DNA of 64,000 bases from Acidobacteriota bacterium (GTDB lineage Bacteria; Acidobacteriota; Terriglobia; Terriglobales; Acidobacteriaceae), in contig JAJXYY010000033.1 of the NCBI GenBank assembly GCA_021780315.1, forward strand, positions 345,497 to 409,496. The letters are read 5' to 3'. The notes beneath the pieces were generated by a model, which did no database searches, was not told the origin of the DNA, and saw only the letters and a list, made by a program, of their open reading frames with translations. Shown here one piece after another: positions 10,038-19,353 of the stretch; within the stretch, counting starts at the first letter, position 1, and each line of letters opens with the position of its first letter. The translations under genes were made by a program, and so were the position numbers.

Positions 10038-11144
10038 ATGAGCACTCACAAAATAGCCTTCCTCTTCCCTGGTCAAGGCTCCCAGTCCGTAGGCATGGGA
10101 CGCGACCTCTACGACCACTTCCCCACCGCTCGCGCCACCTTCGACGAGGCCGATGCAGCTCTCGGATTCCCTCTCTCCCGCCTCATCTTCGAAGGCCCCG
10201 AGGAAGACCTCAAGCTCACCGAGCACACCCAGCCCGCCATCCTCACCGTCTCCGTCGCCGCCGCCCGCGTCCTCATCGAACACGGCATCACCCCCGCTCT
10301 CGCCGCCGGACACTCCCTCGGCGAGTACTCCGCCCACGTCATCGCCGGAACCCTCTCCTTCACCGACGCCGTCCGCACCGTCCGCGCCCGTGGCCGCTTC
10401 ATGCAGCAGGCCGTCCCCGCCGGAGAAGGTGCCATGGCCGCCATCCTCGGCCTCCCCGCCACCCAGGTCGCCGAACTCTGCGCCCAGGCCTCCGACCAGC
10501 TCCTCGCCGAACTCACCCGCCTCGAACCCACCCCACCGGAACCAGCACCCCTCGGCGGCTACGACTCCGAGTTCGACTCCGCCGCCCACATCGAAGCCGA
10601 CTCCGCCATCCCCAACGCCTCCGCCATCCAGCGCGACCTCGTCAACCAGGCCACCGTCGCTCCCGCCAACCTCAACTCCCCCGAGCAGACCGTCATCTCC
10701 GGCTCCACCCCAGCAGTTCATCGCGCCGTAGACCTCTGCAACGCCGCCGGCGCCAAAAAATCCGTCCTCCTCGCCGTCTCCGCGCCCTTCCACTGCGGCC
10801 TCATGGCCCCCGCCCAGAAAGCTCTCATGATCGAGCTCGAAGGCGTCCGCTTCCAGGACCCCCACATCCCCGTCGCAGCCAACGTGGACGCCCGCTTCAC
10901 CGCCCGCGACTCCGACGCCCGCGACACCCTCATCCGCCAGGTCACCGGAGCCGTCCGCTGGGTCGAGTGCATCCAGCTCCTCATCGCCAACGGTGCCACC
11001 CACTTCATCGAAGTAGGCCCCGGACGCGTCCTCGCCGGACTCATGCGCCAGATCGACCGCGACCAGAAAGCCCTCAACGTCTCCGACTCCGCCACCCTCC
11101 AGAAAACCCTCGCCGCCCTCAACCCAACCCCCACCGCGGAGTAA
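10038..11144 (+). CDS. fabD: Malonyl-CoA:ACP transacylase
   Basis: Loads malonyl groups onto acyl carrier protein for fatty-acid synthesis. The LFPGQGSQSVGMGRDL start, the nucleophile Ser93 in GHSLGEYSA and His252 in APFHCGLM are all present. At 368 residues it is about 55 longer than E. coli FabD. Most of the excess is a Pro/Ala/acidic insertion at about residues 158-207 (after LLAELTRLEPTPPEPAP), which could reflect local expansion. The next gene begins 3 bases after the stop, so the two are probably co-transcribed. Confidence 0.97.
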   Translation: MSTHKIAFLFPGQGSQSVGMGRDLYDHFPTARATFDEADAALGFPLSRLIFEGPEEDLKLTEHTQPAILTVSVAAARVLIEHGITPALAAGHSLGEYSAHVIAGTLSFTDAVRTVRARGRFMQQAVPAGEGAMAAILGLPATQVAELCAQASDQLLAELTRLEPTPPEPAPLGGYDSEFDSAAHIEADSAIPNASAIQRDLVNQATVAPANLNSPEQTVISGSTPAVHRAVDLCNAAGAKKSVLLAVSAPFHCGLMAPAQKALMIELEGVRFQDPHIPVAANVDARFTARDSDARDTLIRQVTGAVRWVECIQLLIANGATHFIEVGPGRVLAGLMRQIDRDQKALNVSDSATLQKTLAALNPTPTAE

Positions 11145-11147
11145 CTC

Positions 11148-11633
11148 ATGCCCAGCCCCCAACCCAACGACATCATCGAAAACTTCACCCTCCAGAATCA
11201 GGACGACAAAACCGTCAGCCTCTCCGACTACGCCGCCACCCCCGTAGTCCTCTTCTTCTACCCCCGCGCCGACACCCCCGGCTGCACCATCGAGTCCTGC
11301 GGCTTCCGCGACATCTTCGCCAAATTCAAAAAAGCCGGCATCACCGTCCTCGGCATCTCCCGCGACACCGTCAAAGCACAGAAAAAATTCCAGACCAAGT
11401 ACGACCTACCCTACGATCTCCTCGCCGACCCCGACATGGAACTCATCAATCGCTTCGACCTCGTCAAGCCAAAAAACATGTACGGCAAGCTCGTCAAAGG
11501 CGTCAAGCGCACCACCTACCTCATCGCCCCCGCCGATTCCCACGGCCACCAGCGCCTCATCCATGCCTTCGAGGACGTCACCCCCAAAGGGCACGCCGAA
11601 GAGGTCCTCGCCCTTTTGCAACCAAAAAAGTAA
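11148..11633 (+). CDS. bcp: Thioredoxin-dependent peroxiredoxin, BCP/PrxQ type
   Basis: 161 residues with an AhpC/TSA-thioredoxin fold. The peroxidatic Cys46 and resolving Cys51 sit in TPGCTIESC, the five-residue spacing typical of PrxQ/BCP. FFYPRADTPGC and ISRDTVKAQKKFQTKY are also diagnostic. It reduces hydrogen peroxide and organic peroxides in the cytoplasm with thioredoxin. It is tightly coupled to fabD (3-bp gap) and followed by a strong hairpin. Confidence 0.95.
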   Translation: MPSPQPNDIIENFTLQNQDDKTVSLSDYAATPVVLFFYPRADTPGCTIESCGFRDIFAKFKKAGITVLGISRDTVKAQKKFQTKYDLPYDLLADPDMELINRFDLVKPKNMYGKLVKGVKRTTYLIAPADSHGHQRLIHAFEDVTPKGHAEEVLALLQPKK

Positions 11634-11641
11634 CAAATACC

Positions 11642-11683
11642 GCAGCGGCCCGATCTGTCTCACCACCCCCTCCGGGCCGCTGC
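11642..11683 (+). terminator. Hairpin terminator after fabD-bcp
   Basis: GCAGCGGCCCG at 11642-11652 pairs with CGGGCCGCTGC at 11673-11683 across a 20-base loop, 8 bases after the peroxiredoxin stop codon. There is no clear T-run. Confidence 0.6.
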
Positions 11684-11722
11684 TCTCACGCCCATCCAGG
11701 CACCCAAGGATCACCTCCCCCT

Positions 11723-12478
11723 ATGCGCACTGCCCTCCTTTCCCTGCTCCTGCTCGCCTCCCCCATCTTCGCCCAGTCCTCTCCCACCGTCGCCGAACAA
11801 TATCTGTTACAAATGGCCAACCGCCACCGCGCCGAGCTGCATCTCCCTCCGCTCGTCTGGGATGCAGCCCTCGCTCGCGCCGCCCAGGACCACGCCACCC
11901 TCATCGCACAGTCCCCCGGCCCCGCCCTCCACCGCTACCCCGGCGAACCCGACACCCTCACCCGCGCCGCCAACGCAGGAGCCCACTTCAGCACCATCGC
12001 AGAAAACGTCGCCGGCAACGGCAACACCACCGTCGAAATCGAATCCGCCTGGATGCACTCTCCAGTACACCGCGCCAACATCCTCGATCCCAACCTCAAC
12101 GCCGTCGGCATCTCCGTCGTCCAGTCCCGCGGCCTCCTCTTCGCCGTCGAAGACTTCTCCCGCAGCGTCCAGCCTCTCGCTTCCAGTCAGGTCGAGCAGC
12201 AGGCACTCGCCCTCTTCCGCGCCCACGGCCTCCAGCCCAACCCCGACCGCGCCGCCCAGCAGGACGCCCGCCGCAGTTGCCTCAACGAGTCCGCCACCCT
12301 TCCCTCCGCACCCAGCCTCATCCTCCACTGGGAAGGCCCCGACCTCACCCAGCTAGCCGACACCATCCGCGAGCAACTCCCCCAGCCCCACGACCACTCC
12401 GTCGCCGTAGGTTCCTGCCCCGCCACCAAAACCACCCCCGGCTTCACCACCTTCCACCTCGCCGTCCTCATCTACTAA
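11723..12478 (+). CDS. Secreted CAP (SCP/PR-1) domain protein
   Basis: 251 residues. The signal peptide MRTALLSLLLLASPIFA is followed by a CAP domain at about 25-155: LLQMANRHRAELHLPPLVWDA, HATLIAQSP, FSTIAENVAG, ESAWMHSPVHRANILDP and LNAVGISVV. The CAP His and Glu residues are present. Bacterial members are exported and of mostly unknown activity. The C-terminal ~90 residues are not part of the CAP fold and are not recognised. A longer frame open from the peroxiredoxin side is a shadow; 11723 gives the signal peptide. Confidence 0.9.
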   Translation: MRTALLSLLLLASPIFAQSSPTVAEQYLLQMANRHRAELHLPPLVWDAALARAAQDHATLIAQSPGPALHRYPGEPDTLTRAANAGAHFSTIAENVAGNGNTTVEIESAWMHSPVHRANILDPNLNAVGISVVQSRGLLFAVEDFSRSVQPLASSQVEQQALALFRAHGLQPNPDRAAQQDARRSCLNESATLPSAPSLILHWEGPDLTQLADTIREQLPQPHDHSVAVGSCPATKTTPGFTTFHLAVLIY

Positions 12479-12510
12479 AACCCCACCCAATCCGTACAAT
12501 CATCCTCAAC

Positions 12511-13242
12511 ATGCCAGCCACCCTCCTCCAGGCCGCAGCCGTCACCTCCGCCGCCACCGGGCTCCTCCTCGGCGGCTGCGCCTACGCTGCCCTCTGGCCC
12601 CAGTCCCAGCTCTTCGGACACGTCCTCGTCGCCGGTCCCAACCCCAACCACATCGCCCTCACCTACGACGATGGCCCCAACCCCGCCGCCACCCCCCAAC
12701 TCCTCGAAGTCCTCAGCCATCACCACGTCCGCGCCACCTTCTTCATGATCGGCACCTTCGTCCGCCAGCAGCCCGCCCTCGTCCGCCAGGTCGCCGCCGC
12801 CGGACACCTCATCGGCAACCACACCATGACCCACCCCTGGCTCGCCTGGCAATCCAACACCCGCATCCGCCGCGAGCTCACCGACTGCAACCACGCCCTC
12901 GAAGACACCCTCGGCACCCCCATCCGCTTCTTCCGCGCCCCCCACGGAGCACGCCGACCCTTCGTCCTCCGCACCGCCGCCCAACTCGGCCTCACCCCCG
13001 TCCAGTGGAACGTCACCGCCTTCGACTGGAACCCCATCCCCCCCGAAAAAATCCTCAGCCACCTCCAGCGCGGCATCGCCCACAACCAGCGCCGCCACCG
13101 TGCCTCCAACCTCCTCCTCCACGACGGCGGCCATCTCGGCCTCAACCAGCCTCGCCTAGCCTCCGTCCACGCCACCGACCTACTCCTCCACCAACACGCC
13201 AACACCGCCACCCAGTTCGTCACCCCCGAAGCCTGGATCTAG
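12511..13242 (+). CDS. Polysaccharide deacetylase (NodB domain)
   Basis: 243 residues. A hydrophobic N-terminus with LLLGGC is either a membrane anchor or a lipobox-like site. The NodB domain has the metal and catalytic motifs LTYDDGPNP (Asp-Asp), GNHTMTHPWL (His pair), FFRAPHGARRP (Arg) and LLHDGGH. Family members (CE4) remove acetyl groups from chitin-like or peptidoglycan sugars. The next gene begins 3 bp later, so it may be translated together with the MFS carrier. Confidence 0.93.
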   Translation: MPATLLQAAAVTSAATGLLLGGCAYAALWPQSQLFGHVLVAGPNPNHIALTYDDGPNPAATPQLLEVLSHHHVRATFFMIGTFVRQQPALVRQVAAAGHLIGNHTMTHPWLAWQSNTRIRRELTDCNHALEDTLGTPIRFFRAPHGARRPFVLRTAAQLGLTPVQWNVTAFDWNPIPPEKILSHLQRGIAHNQRRHRASNLLLHDGGHLGLNQPRLASVHATDLLLHQHANTATQFVTPEAWI

Positions 13243-13245
13243 CCC

Positions 13246-14532
13246 ATGACGACTCCCACATCCCAACCCACATCCCAGCCCGAACACCTCAGCATGTCCG
13301 AAGTCCTCCGCATCCACATGCTCCGCCGCCTCTGGTACGCGCAGATCATCTCCGTCTTCGGCGACTTCCTCGCCCTCTTCGCCGTCATCAGCATCCTCAC
13401 CTTCAAACTCCACGCCAACCCCCAGCAGATCATCGGCGTACAAATCGCCTACATGCTCCCCATCGCCGTCCTCGGCATCCTCGCCGGAGTCTTCGTCGAC
13501 CGCTGGCCCCTCAAGCCCACCATGGTCTCCAGCGACGCCATCCGCGCCGTCCTTGTCCTCCTCCTCATCTTCGCCACCAACCCCTGGCACTTCTACCTCA
13601 TCCTCGCAGCCATCAGCATCGTCTCCAGCTTCTTCGGCCCTGCGCAAGGCGTCGCCATCCGCTCCGCCGTCCCCCTCCACGGCCTCCGCTCCGCCAACGC
13701 CCTCATGCAGCAGGTCATGTTCGGCATGCGCATCATCGGCCCCGCCGTCGCCGCCTTCATGGTCGCCTCCTTCGGAGCCATCAGTTGCTATCTGCTCGAC
13801 TCCGCCAGCTTCGTAGGCTCCGCCCTCCTCATCGCCTCCGTCCCCCTGCTCAGCTCCGTAGCCGCCCAGCAAGCCGCCGCCCAACCCAACAACATCGCAT
13901 CCACCAGCACCGCCTCACCCCTCGCCAAAATCTGGCTCGACATGAAGCAGGGCATCAACTTCATCCTCCACCACGCCGCCCTCCTGTTCGTCATCCTCGC
14001 CATGGCCTCCGGCATGTTCGTCCTCGGCTGCTTCGGCCCCCTCATCGCCGTCTACGTGCGCGACTCCCTCCACGCCTCCACCCGCGTCTTCGGCGTCGCC
14101 TCTGCCATGATCGGCCTCGGCATGCTCCTCGGCATCAACGGCCTCACCACCTTCGGTAAAAAACTCGGCAACACCCTCCTCGTCTACTCCGGCCTCTTCG
14201 GCATCGCCATCGGCCTCGTCCTCCTCACCACCCTCACCCACATCTGGTCCACCCTCCTCGGCAACCTCATCATCGGCTTAGCCGTCGCCGCCATCATCAT
14301 CCCCTCCCAGACCCTCTTCCAGCAGGAGACCCCGCCCGAACTCATGGGCCGCGTCGGCTCCACCTTCATGTCCATCATCTTCACCGCCCAGATCGCCGGC
14401 CTCGTCCTCAGCGGCCAACTGGCCCAATACACCGGCGTCCGTCAGGTCTTCGCCCTCTGCGCCATCCTGCTCCTACTCCTCATGGCCGCAGGCAAACTCT
14501 GGATGGAACCCAAACCCCACCCCACCACCTGA
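13246..14532 (+). CDS. MFS transporter, MFS_3-like
   Basis: 428 residues with about 12 transmembrane helices. The first lies near residues 40-60 after a polar N-terminus. The second loop has the MFS-type motif GILAGVFVDRW, and the cytoplasmic centre separates helices 6 and 7 near SPLAKIWLDMKQG. The layout and the QETPPELMGRVGSTFMS segment resemble MFS_3/enterobactin-exporter-like carriers. Substrate is unknown. The gap of 3 bp to the deacetylase suggests one transcript. Confidence 0.92.
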   Translation: MTTPTSQPTSQPEHLSMSEVLRIHMLRRLWYAQIISVFGDFLALFAVISILTFKLHANPQQIIGVQIAYMLPIAVLGILAGVFVDRWPLKPTMVSSDAIRAVLVLLLIFATNPWHFYLILAAISIVSSFFGPAQGVAIRSAVPLHGLRSANALMQQVMFGMRIIGPAVAAFMVASFGAISCYLLDSASFVGSALLIASVPLLSSVAAQQAAAQPNNIASTSTASPLAKIWLDMKQGINFILHHAALLFVILAMASGMFVLGCFGPLIAVYVRDSLHASTRVFGVASAMIGLGMLLGINGLTTFGKKLGNTLLVYSGLFGIAIGLVLLTTLTHIWSTLLGNLIIGLAVAAIIIPSQTLFQQETPPELMGRVGSTFMSIIFTAQIAGLVLSGQLAQYTGVRQVFALCAILLLLLMAAGKLWMEPKPHPTT

Positions 14533-14754
14533 ACCCCAACTCCTCGTCTGCTGCTTCATCCAAATCCTCCACCACAAAAAGAAATGTTTTTGTTTAAATC
14601 AATATTCATTACACTTTTTATGCTCACTGTGAACTCCAATTGAGATTCACGAGCCGCATACCATTGACTCTGAAAAAGAATTCGTATCGCAATCTTCTTT
14701 GACATGACAACTCTTTGGCCATGCCCGGCCTCTCACTGAGAGAGGTCTTCCCAA
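14533..14754 (+). promoter_or_regulatory. AT-rich upstream region of ice-binding gene
   Basis: This is one of the few AT-rich stretches in the window (for example around 14580-14620). It must carry the promoter of the downstream gene, but no -35/-10 pair or sigma-54 site is convincing. A small inverted repeat CCTCTC/GAGAGG lies at about 14729-14745, overlapping the likely ribosome-binding region. Confidence 0.4.
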
Positions 14755-15552
14755 ATGAAGAACATCGCTGTACTTATTGCCGCTGGCATGTTGTCTTTCT
14801 CTGCCACTTCCCTGCTAGCCAACCCCATCGGTCTCGGATCCGCGAACACCTTCGCCGTCCTCGGCGCGTCCACCGTCACCAACACCGGCAATACCGTTCT
14901 CAACGGAAACCTCGGATTGAGCCCCGGCTCCTCCATCACCGGCTTCCCCCCCGGAACCGTGAACGGAACCACCTACATCAACGATGGCGTAGCCATGCAG
15001 GCGCAGACCGATGCCCTCACCTGGTACAACTTCCTCGCCGCCATGTCTTCCACCAGCAGCCTCACCGGACAAGACCTCGGAGGGCTGACCCTAACACCCG
15101 GCGTCTACTCCTTCGCCTCCTCCGCCCAGCTCACCGGACCTCTCACCCTCAACTTCTCCGGCCTCAACAACGCCAACATGGTCTTCCAGATCGGCAGCAC
15201 GCTCACCACAGCCAGCGCCGCCAGCATCAACATCATCAATCCCGGCCTCAATGACAACATCTACTGGCAGGTAGGTAGCTCCGCCACCCTCGGCACAACC
15301 TCCGCATTCCAAGGCAACATCCTCGCCGCACAAAGCATAACGCTCAACAACAGCGCCACCATCAACTGCGGCAGTGCTATCGCGCTCAACGGTGCCGTCA
15401 CCTTGGACAACAACACCATCGGCACCTGTTCCAACGCAGCCAACTCAGGTCCGGGAGCCATCAGCGCCGTACCCGAACCAGGCACCTTTGGCCTACTGGC
15501 AACCGGCATTCTCGGAGCAGCCGGAGCCATGCGCCGCCGCTTCCTCGCCTAA
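14755..15552 (+). CDS. Ice-binding-like DUF3494 protein with PEP-CTERM anchor
   Basis: 265 residues. A signal peptide ([19 protein letters not shown]) precedes a DUF3494 domain at about 25-230: [26 protein letters not shown]-type sequence ([16 protein letters not shown]), [10 protein letters not shown] and [18 protein letters not shown]3494 proteins form beta-solenoids, and many bind ice or act as adhesins. The C-terminus is a PEP-CTERM signal: [16 protein letters not shown] followed by RRR. An exosortase is expected to process it at the envelope, but none lies in this window. It is probably transcribed alone. Confidence 0.93.
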   Translation: MKNIAVLIAAGMLSFSATSLLANPIGLGSANTFAVLGASTVTNTGNTVLNGNLGLSPGSSITGFPPGTVNGTTYINDGVAMQAQTDALTWYNFLAAMSSTSSLTGQDLGGLTLTPGVYSFASSAQLTGPLTLNFSGLNNANMVFQIGSTLTTASAASINIINPGLNDNIYWQVGSSATLGTTSAFQGNILAAQSITLNNSATINCGSAIALNGAVTLDNNTIGTCSNAANSGPGAISAVPEPGTFGLLATGILGAAGAMRRRFLA

Positions 15553-15557
15553 CAACC

Positions 15558-15860
15558 GGGTGCCCGACACATCCCGCAACGCTTCACCGCGGGATGTGTC
15601 GGAATGTAAAAATCCCTCCCCACCACCCGAGCCGGGTGCCCCATCTTCACCGCAGTCTCATCGCGGTTAAGGTGGGCATTCGCAAAGCGAACCGCACTCC
15701 TCACCCCGCCCCACAGCCCGGGTGCCCCATACATACCGCAACGCTTCACCGCGGGATGTGTGGGAATGTAAAAATCCCAGCCCGCCGCCCTTGCCCTTGC
15801 AGTTGTTTTTTAGTTGTCATCCTTCGCGAAGCGGAGGATCTGCTGTTCGCCTTTGCCCTT
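15558..15860. repeat. REP-like cluster with C, B, C and D elements
   Basis: C-type units at 15558-15616 and 15720-15778 have CACATCCCGC or a variant, CAACGCTTCACC, GCGGGATGTG and a tail ATGTAAAAATCCC. A B-type unit lies at 15634-15700. A D-type unit at 15782-15860 contains TTTTAGTTGTCATCCTTCGC, then GCGGAGGATCTGCTG. The order C-B-C-D recurs at 52970-53275. The rest of 15553-16214 has no gene. Confidence 0.88.
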
Positions 15861-16023
15861 CGGAGGTAGCGTGGGCCTTCCCCCACACCCATTTCCCAGC
15901 AAAATCGCATGTCAACCCCCAATCCCCACATCCGAACCCATAACCCCATTCCCACCAACACTTAGCCAACCCCACCCCCCTGAACAACCAGTTCCCCCCA
16001 ATCCCATACAATTAAAACCAGAC

Positions 16024-16059
16024 AGAAAAAGCCCCTGCCAACCAGCAGGGGCTTTTTCT
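16024..16059. terminator. Bidirectional rho-independent terminator
   Basis: AGAAAAAGCCCCTGC at 16024-16038 is perfectly complementary to GCAGGGGCTTTTTCT at 16045-16059 with a 6-base loop. The T-run and A-run flanks make it active in both directions, closing hemL from the right and insulating the repeat cluster on the left. Confidence 0.9.
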
Positions 16060-16140
16060 ATTTCAAACTAAACCCAATCAATCGAAGACTTTAGCAGACA
16101 AGAATGCAAAATATAGGACTTTTCACCCAATCCGCACCCC

Positions 16141-16204
16141 CAAGTCCAGACCTAAAGCCCATGTTTCGAAGACTTTGCACACATTTGACGGGGGTGGGGG
16201 GGAT
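16141..16204 (+). repeat. G-tract element, copy 1
   Basis: CAAGTCC, about 23 bases later GACTTTGCAC, then ACGGGGGTGGGGGGG. The same arrangement occurs at 59838-59899. It lies just beyond the hemL stop codon. It could form a G-quadruplex on the + strand. Confidence 0.7.
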
Positions 16205-16214
16205 ACCATCTCGC

Positions 16215-17507
16215 CTAAGCCCGCAAAGCCCCCCGCGCCGCCGCCAGCAACATCTCCACCTCGCCCACACCAATCGCCGTACTCACAAACGCCGCCTCAT
16301 ACTGGCTCGGCGGCAACCACACCCCGGCATCCATCATCGCCCGGTGGAACCGCCCAAACCGCTCCGTATCCGACGTCGCCGCACTCGCAAAATCCTCCAC
16401 CGGCTCGTCCGTGAAGAACCATGTAAACATCGACCCCACCCGGTTCGTCGTCATCGCAATCCCCGCCTCCCGCGCCAGCGCCGCCACACCATCGGCAATC
16501 GCCGCCGATGTCGCCTCCAGCCCTGCATACACAGCCTCCCGATGCGCCATCAGGTGCTTCAGCGTCGCAATCCCCGCAGCCATCGCCAGCGGATTCCCGC
16601 TCAGCGTCCCCGCCTGATACACCGGCCCCAGCGGAGCCAGAAACTCCATCACATCCTTCCGCCCGCCGAACGCCCCACACGGCAACCCGCCGCCGATAAT
16701 CTTCCCCAGCGTCGTCAGGTCCGGCCGTACACCATACAACTCCTGCGCCCCACCCAGCGACAGCCGAAACCCAGTCATCACCTCATCCACAATCAGCAGC
16801 GCACCATGCTCCGTCGCCAGCTTCCGCAGACCCTGCAGATACCCCGGCCCCGGCGCAATCGTCCCCGCATTCCCCACCACCGGCTCCACGATAATGCACG
16901 CAATCTGCCCAGGGTAAGCGTCGAAAGCCGCCTCCACCGCCGCCAGATCGTTATACGGCAGCGCCAGCGTATGCTGCGCCGTCTCCTCCGGAATCCCCGC
17001 CGACCCCGGAATCCCCAACGTCGCCACCCCACTACCCGCCTTCACCAACATCGCATCCGAGTGCCCGTGATAGCACCCCTCGAACTTCACCACAAATTTT
17101 CGCCCCGTAAAGCCCCGCGCCAGTCGCACCGCCGACATGCACGCCTCGGTCCCCGAACTCGTAAACCGCAACCGCTCCACGCTCGGGAAACACTGCATCA
17201 CCAACTCCGCCAGATCACCCTCCCCCGCATGACTCGCCCCGAAACTCGCTCCCCGCGCCGCCGCCGCCTGAATCGCCTCCACCGCCGCCGGAAACGCATG
17301 ACCCAGGATCATCGGCCCCCACGAGCCAAACATATCCAGATAGCGGTTCCCATCCTCGTCCCACAGGTAAGCCCCCGCAGCCCGCGCCACAAACGGTGGA
17401 TCGCCCCCCACCGAGCGAAACGCCCGCACCGGCGAGTCCACGCCACCGGGTAAAAGGGATTCAGCACGAAGTTGCAACTCTCGGGAGCGTGTCAGCATTC
17501 TAGGCAT
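16215..17507 (-). CDS. hemL: Glutamate-1-semialdehyde 2,1-aminomutase
   Basis: A 430-residue PLP enzyme that converts glutamate-1-semialdehyde to 5-aminolevulinate in the C5 heme pathway. Motifs include [14 protein letters not shown] at the N-terminus, [37 protein letters not shown] and the PLP-lysine segment [18 protein letters not shown]. Length matches the family. Starts at 17507 or 17498 are equally open. It is convergent with the repeat cluster and divergent from the DCC gene, with 41 bp between the start codons. Confidence 0.97.
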   Translation of the reverse strand: MPRMLTRSRELQLRAESLLPGGVDSPVRAFRSVGGDPPFVARAAGAYLWDEDGNRYLDMFGSWGPMILGHAFPAAVEAIQAAAARGASFGASHAGEGDLAELVMQCFPSVERLRFTSSGTEACMSAVRLARGFTGRKFVVKFEGCYHGHSDAMLVKAGSGVATLGIPGSAGIPEETAQHTLALPYNDLAAVEAAFDAYPGQIACIIVEPVVGNAGTIAPGPGYLQGLRKLATEHGALLIVDEVMTGFRLSLGGAQELYGVRPDLTTLGKIIGGGLPCGAFGGRKDVMEFLAPLGPVYQAGTLSGNPLAMAAGIATLKHLMAHREAVYAGLEATSAAIADGVAALAREAGIAMTTNRVGSMFTWFFTDEPVEDFASAATSDTERFGRFHRAMMDAGVWLPPSQYEAAFVSTAIGVGEVEMLLAAARGALRA

Positions 17508-17548
17508 CTACTCCAGTATAAGAGTCCCAGCACCCTCTCGACACACCT

Positions 17549-18004
17549 ATGACCGATCTTCAACACTCCCAACTCGAAGCCCGCGACGTCATCCTTTACG
17601 ACGGCGTCTGCGCCCTCTGCAACGGAGTCGTCCGCTACCTCCTCCGCCACGACCCCGCCGCCCGCTTCCGCTTCATCCCCCAGCAAACCCCGCTCGCCCA
17701 GCAACTCCTCGCCGCCTTCCCCACCCCCACCCAGCCCGAACCCGAAGGCGTCATCCTCATCACCGCCGCCCTCACCCCCCACCAGCGCCTCTACCGCCGC
17801 TCCCAGGCCGTACAGCAGGCCCTAAGCCTCATCCCTGGCCCCTGGCCCCTCCTCGGTCGCCTGGCCCGCCTCATCCCCCACCCCCTCAGCGAACTCGCCT
17901 ACTCCCTCATCGCCCGCTTCCGCTACCAAATCTTCGGCAGATATTCCACATGCCCCATCCCAACTCCAGCCCAAAGAGAGCGTATTCTAGGTCTCGTAGA
18001 TTAA
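17549..18004 (+). CDS. DCC family thiol-disulfide oxidoreductase (DUF393)
   Basis: 151 residues. The DUF393 signature is ILYDGVCALCNGVVRYLLRHD, a DxxCxxC motif that gives the family its name. Later segments include RFRFIPQQT, VILIT, RSQAVQQAL and the end of the domain at YQIFGR. Members are predicted thioredoxin-like redox proteins of unknown substrate. The gene is divergent from hemL and may share its promoter region. Confidence 0.92.
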   Translation: MTDLQHSQLEARDVILYDGVCALCNGVVRYLLRHDPAARFRFIPQQTPLAQQLLAAFPTPTQPEPEGVILITAALTPHQRLYRRSQAVQQALSLIPGPWPLLGRLARLIPHPLSELAYSLIARFRYQIFGRYSTCPIPTPAQRERILGLVD

Positions 18005-18086
18005 CGTTAAAAACACAAAGATAGGCTCTGACACCCACGAGCCAGCACCGCCTTACCAAACTATTCTCTCCCCCCTGCTAGACTTA

Positions 18087-19244
18087 ATGTTTTCCGTGCC
18101 TCACCAGGCAAGCCCTCAAGGATGGAGCATCACTTTGCCGGACGAAACCCTTCCCACGCCCGATCCCACCGCAGCCACCCAGGCCACACCCAAAGCCACC
18201 ACTGCCGAGAAGAAGAAGTCCATCAGCTACGCCGACGCCGGTGTAGACATCTCCTCCGGCGACCGCAGCAAACAGCGCATCAAGATGCTCGCCCGCAAGA
18301 CCTTCAATAAACAGGTCCTCAGCGAAATCGGCGGCTTCGGCGGTCTCTTCGCCCTCGACCTGGAGAAGTTCCCCGACCCCGTCCTCGTCTCCTCCGCCGA
18401 CGGCGTCGGCACAAAGCTCAAGGTCGCATTCGACCTCAATATCCATCACACCGTCGGCCAGGATCTCGTCAACCACTGCGTCAACGACATCGCCGTCCAA
18501 GGGGCCACCCCGCTCTTCTTCCTCGACTACCTCGCCTCCGGCAGACTCGAAGACATGGTCATCGAGAAGGTCGTCCAGGGCATCAGCGAAGCCTGCCGCG
18601 CCAACGGCTGCGCCCTCATCGGCGGCGAAACCGCACAGATGCCCGGCTTCTACGCCGACGGAGAATACGACCTCGCCGGAACCATCGTCGGTGCCGTCAA
18701 CCGCGACAAGATCATCACCGGTGAACACATCCAGGTCGGCGACGTCCTCCTCGGACTGCCCTCCAACGGTCTCCACACCAACGGCTACTCCCTCGCCCGC
18801 AAGCTCCTCTTCGAGGTAGCAAAATACGGCCCCGACCAGTACGTCAACGAGCTCAAGGACAAGACCGGTGCAGCCCTCATGCGCACCCACCGCAGCTACC
18901 TCGCAATCATCAAGAAACTCACCGCCGCAGAAGTCGTCAACGGCATGGCCCACATCACCGGCGGCGGCATCACCGAGAACCTCCCCCGCATCCTCCCCAA
19001 GGGCTCCGGCGCACTCATCGACCTTGCCTCATGGACCGTCCCACCCCTCTTCGAACACCTCCAGCACCTCGGCAACGTCGCTCAGGACGAGATGCTCCGC
19101 ACCTTCAACATGGGCATCGGCCTCATCTGCGTCGTCCCCGCCGAAAAAGTCAAAAAAGCCAAGGCCATCCTCAACCGCGCCAACGAACGCCACTGCATCA
19201 TCGGTCGCGTCGTCCGCGGAGAACGCAAAGTCAGCTACACCTAA
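18087..19244 (+). CDS. purM: Phosphoribosylformylglycinamidine cyclo-ligase (AIRS)
   Basis: Catalyses step five of purine synthesis, closing the imidazole ring with ATP. Key segments are SYADAGVDISSGDR, SSADGVGTKLKVAFD, GQDLVNHCVNDIAVQGATPLFFLDYLA, LIGGETAQMPGFY and HITGGGITENLPR. At 385 residues it is about 40 longer than E. coli PurM. The extra length is an N-terminal Pro/Ala/Thr-rich leader from ATG 18087, so a later start is possible, although no ATG lies closer to the conserved region. Confidence 0.96.
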   Translation: MFSVPHQASPQGWSITLPDETLPTPDPTAATQATPKATTAEKKKSISYADAGVDISSGDRSKQRIKMLARKTFNKQVLSEIGGFGGLFALDLEKFPDPVLVSSADGVGTKLKVAFDLNIHHTVGQDLVNHCVNDIAVQGATPLFFLDYLASGRLEDMVIEKVVQGISEACRANGCALIGGETAQMPGFYADGEYDLAGTIVGAVNRDKIITGEHIQVGDVLLGLPSNGLHTNGYSLARKLLFEVAKYGPDQYVNELKDKTGAALMRTHRSYLAIIKKLTAAEVVNGMAHITGGGITENLPRILPKGSGALIDLASWTVPPLFEHLQHLGNVAQDEMLRTFNMGIGLICVVPAEKVKKAKAILNRANERHCIIGRVVRGERKVSYT

Positions 19245-19258
19245 CACATCGCTCCGAG

Positions 19259-19296
19259 TACGGCTGCGCTCTGGTCATCCTCCACGCACAGCCGTA
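19259..19296 (+). terminator. Weak inverted repeat after purM
   Basis: TACGGCTG at 19259-19266 pairs with CAGCCGTA at 19289-19296 around a 22-base loop. There is no T-run, so terminator function is tentative. Confidence 0.35.
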
Positions 19297-19353
19297 TCCC
19301 CAACCTGCCTCCCCGCAGTCATCATCCGCACCGCGCCCTCAGGACCCACCCCC

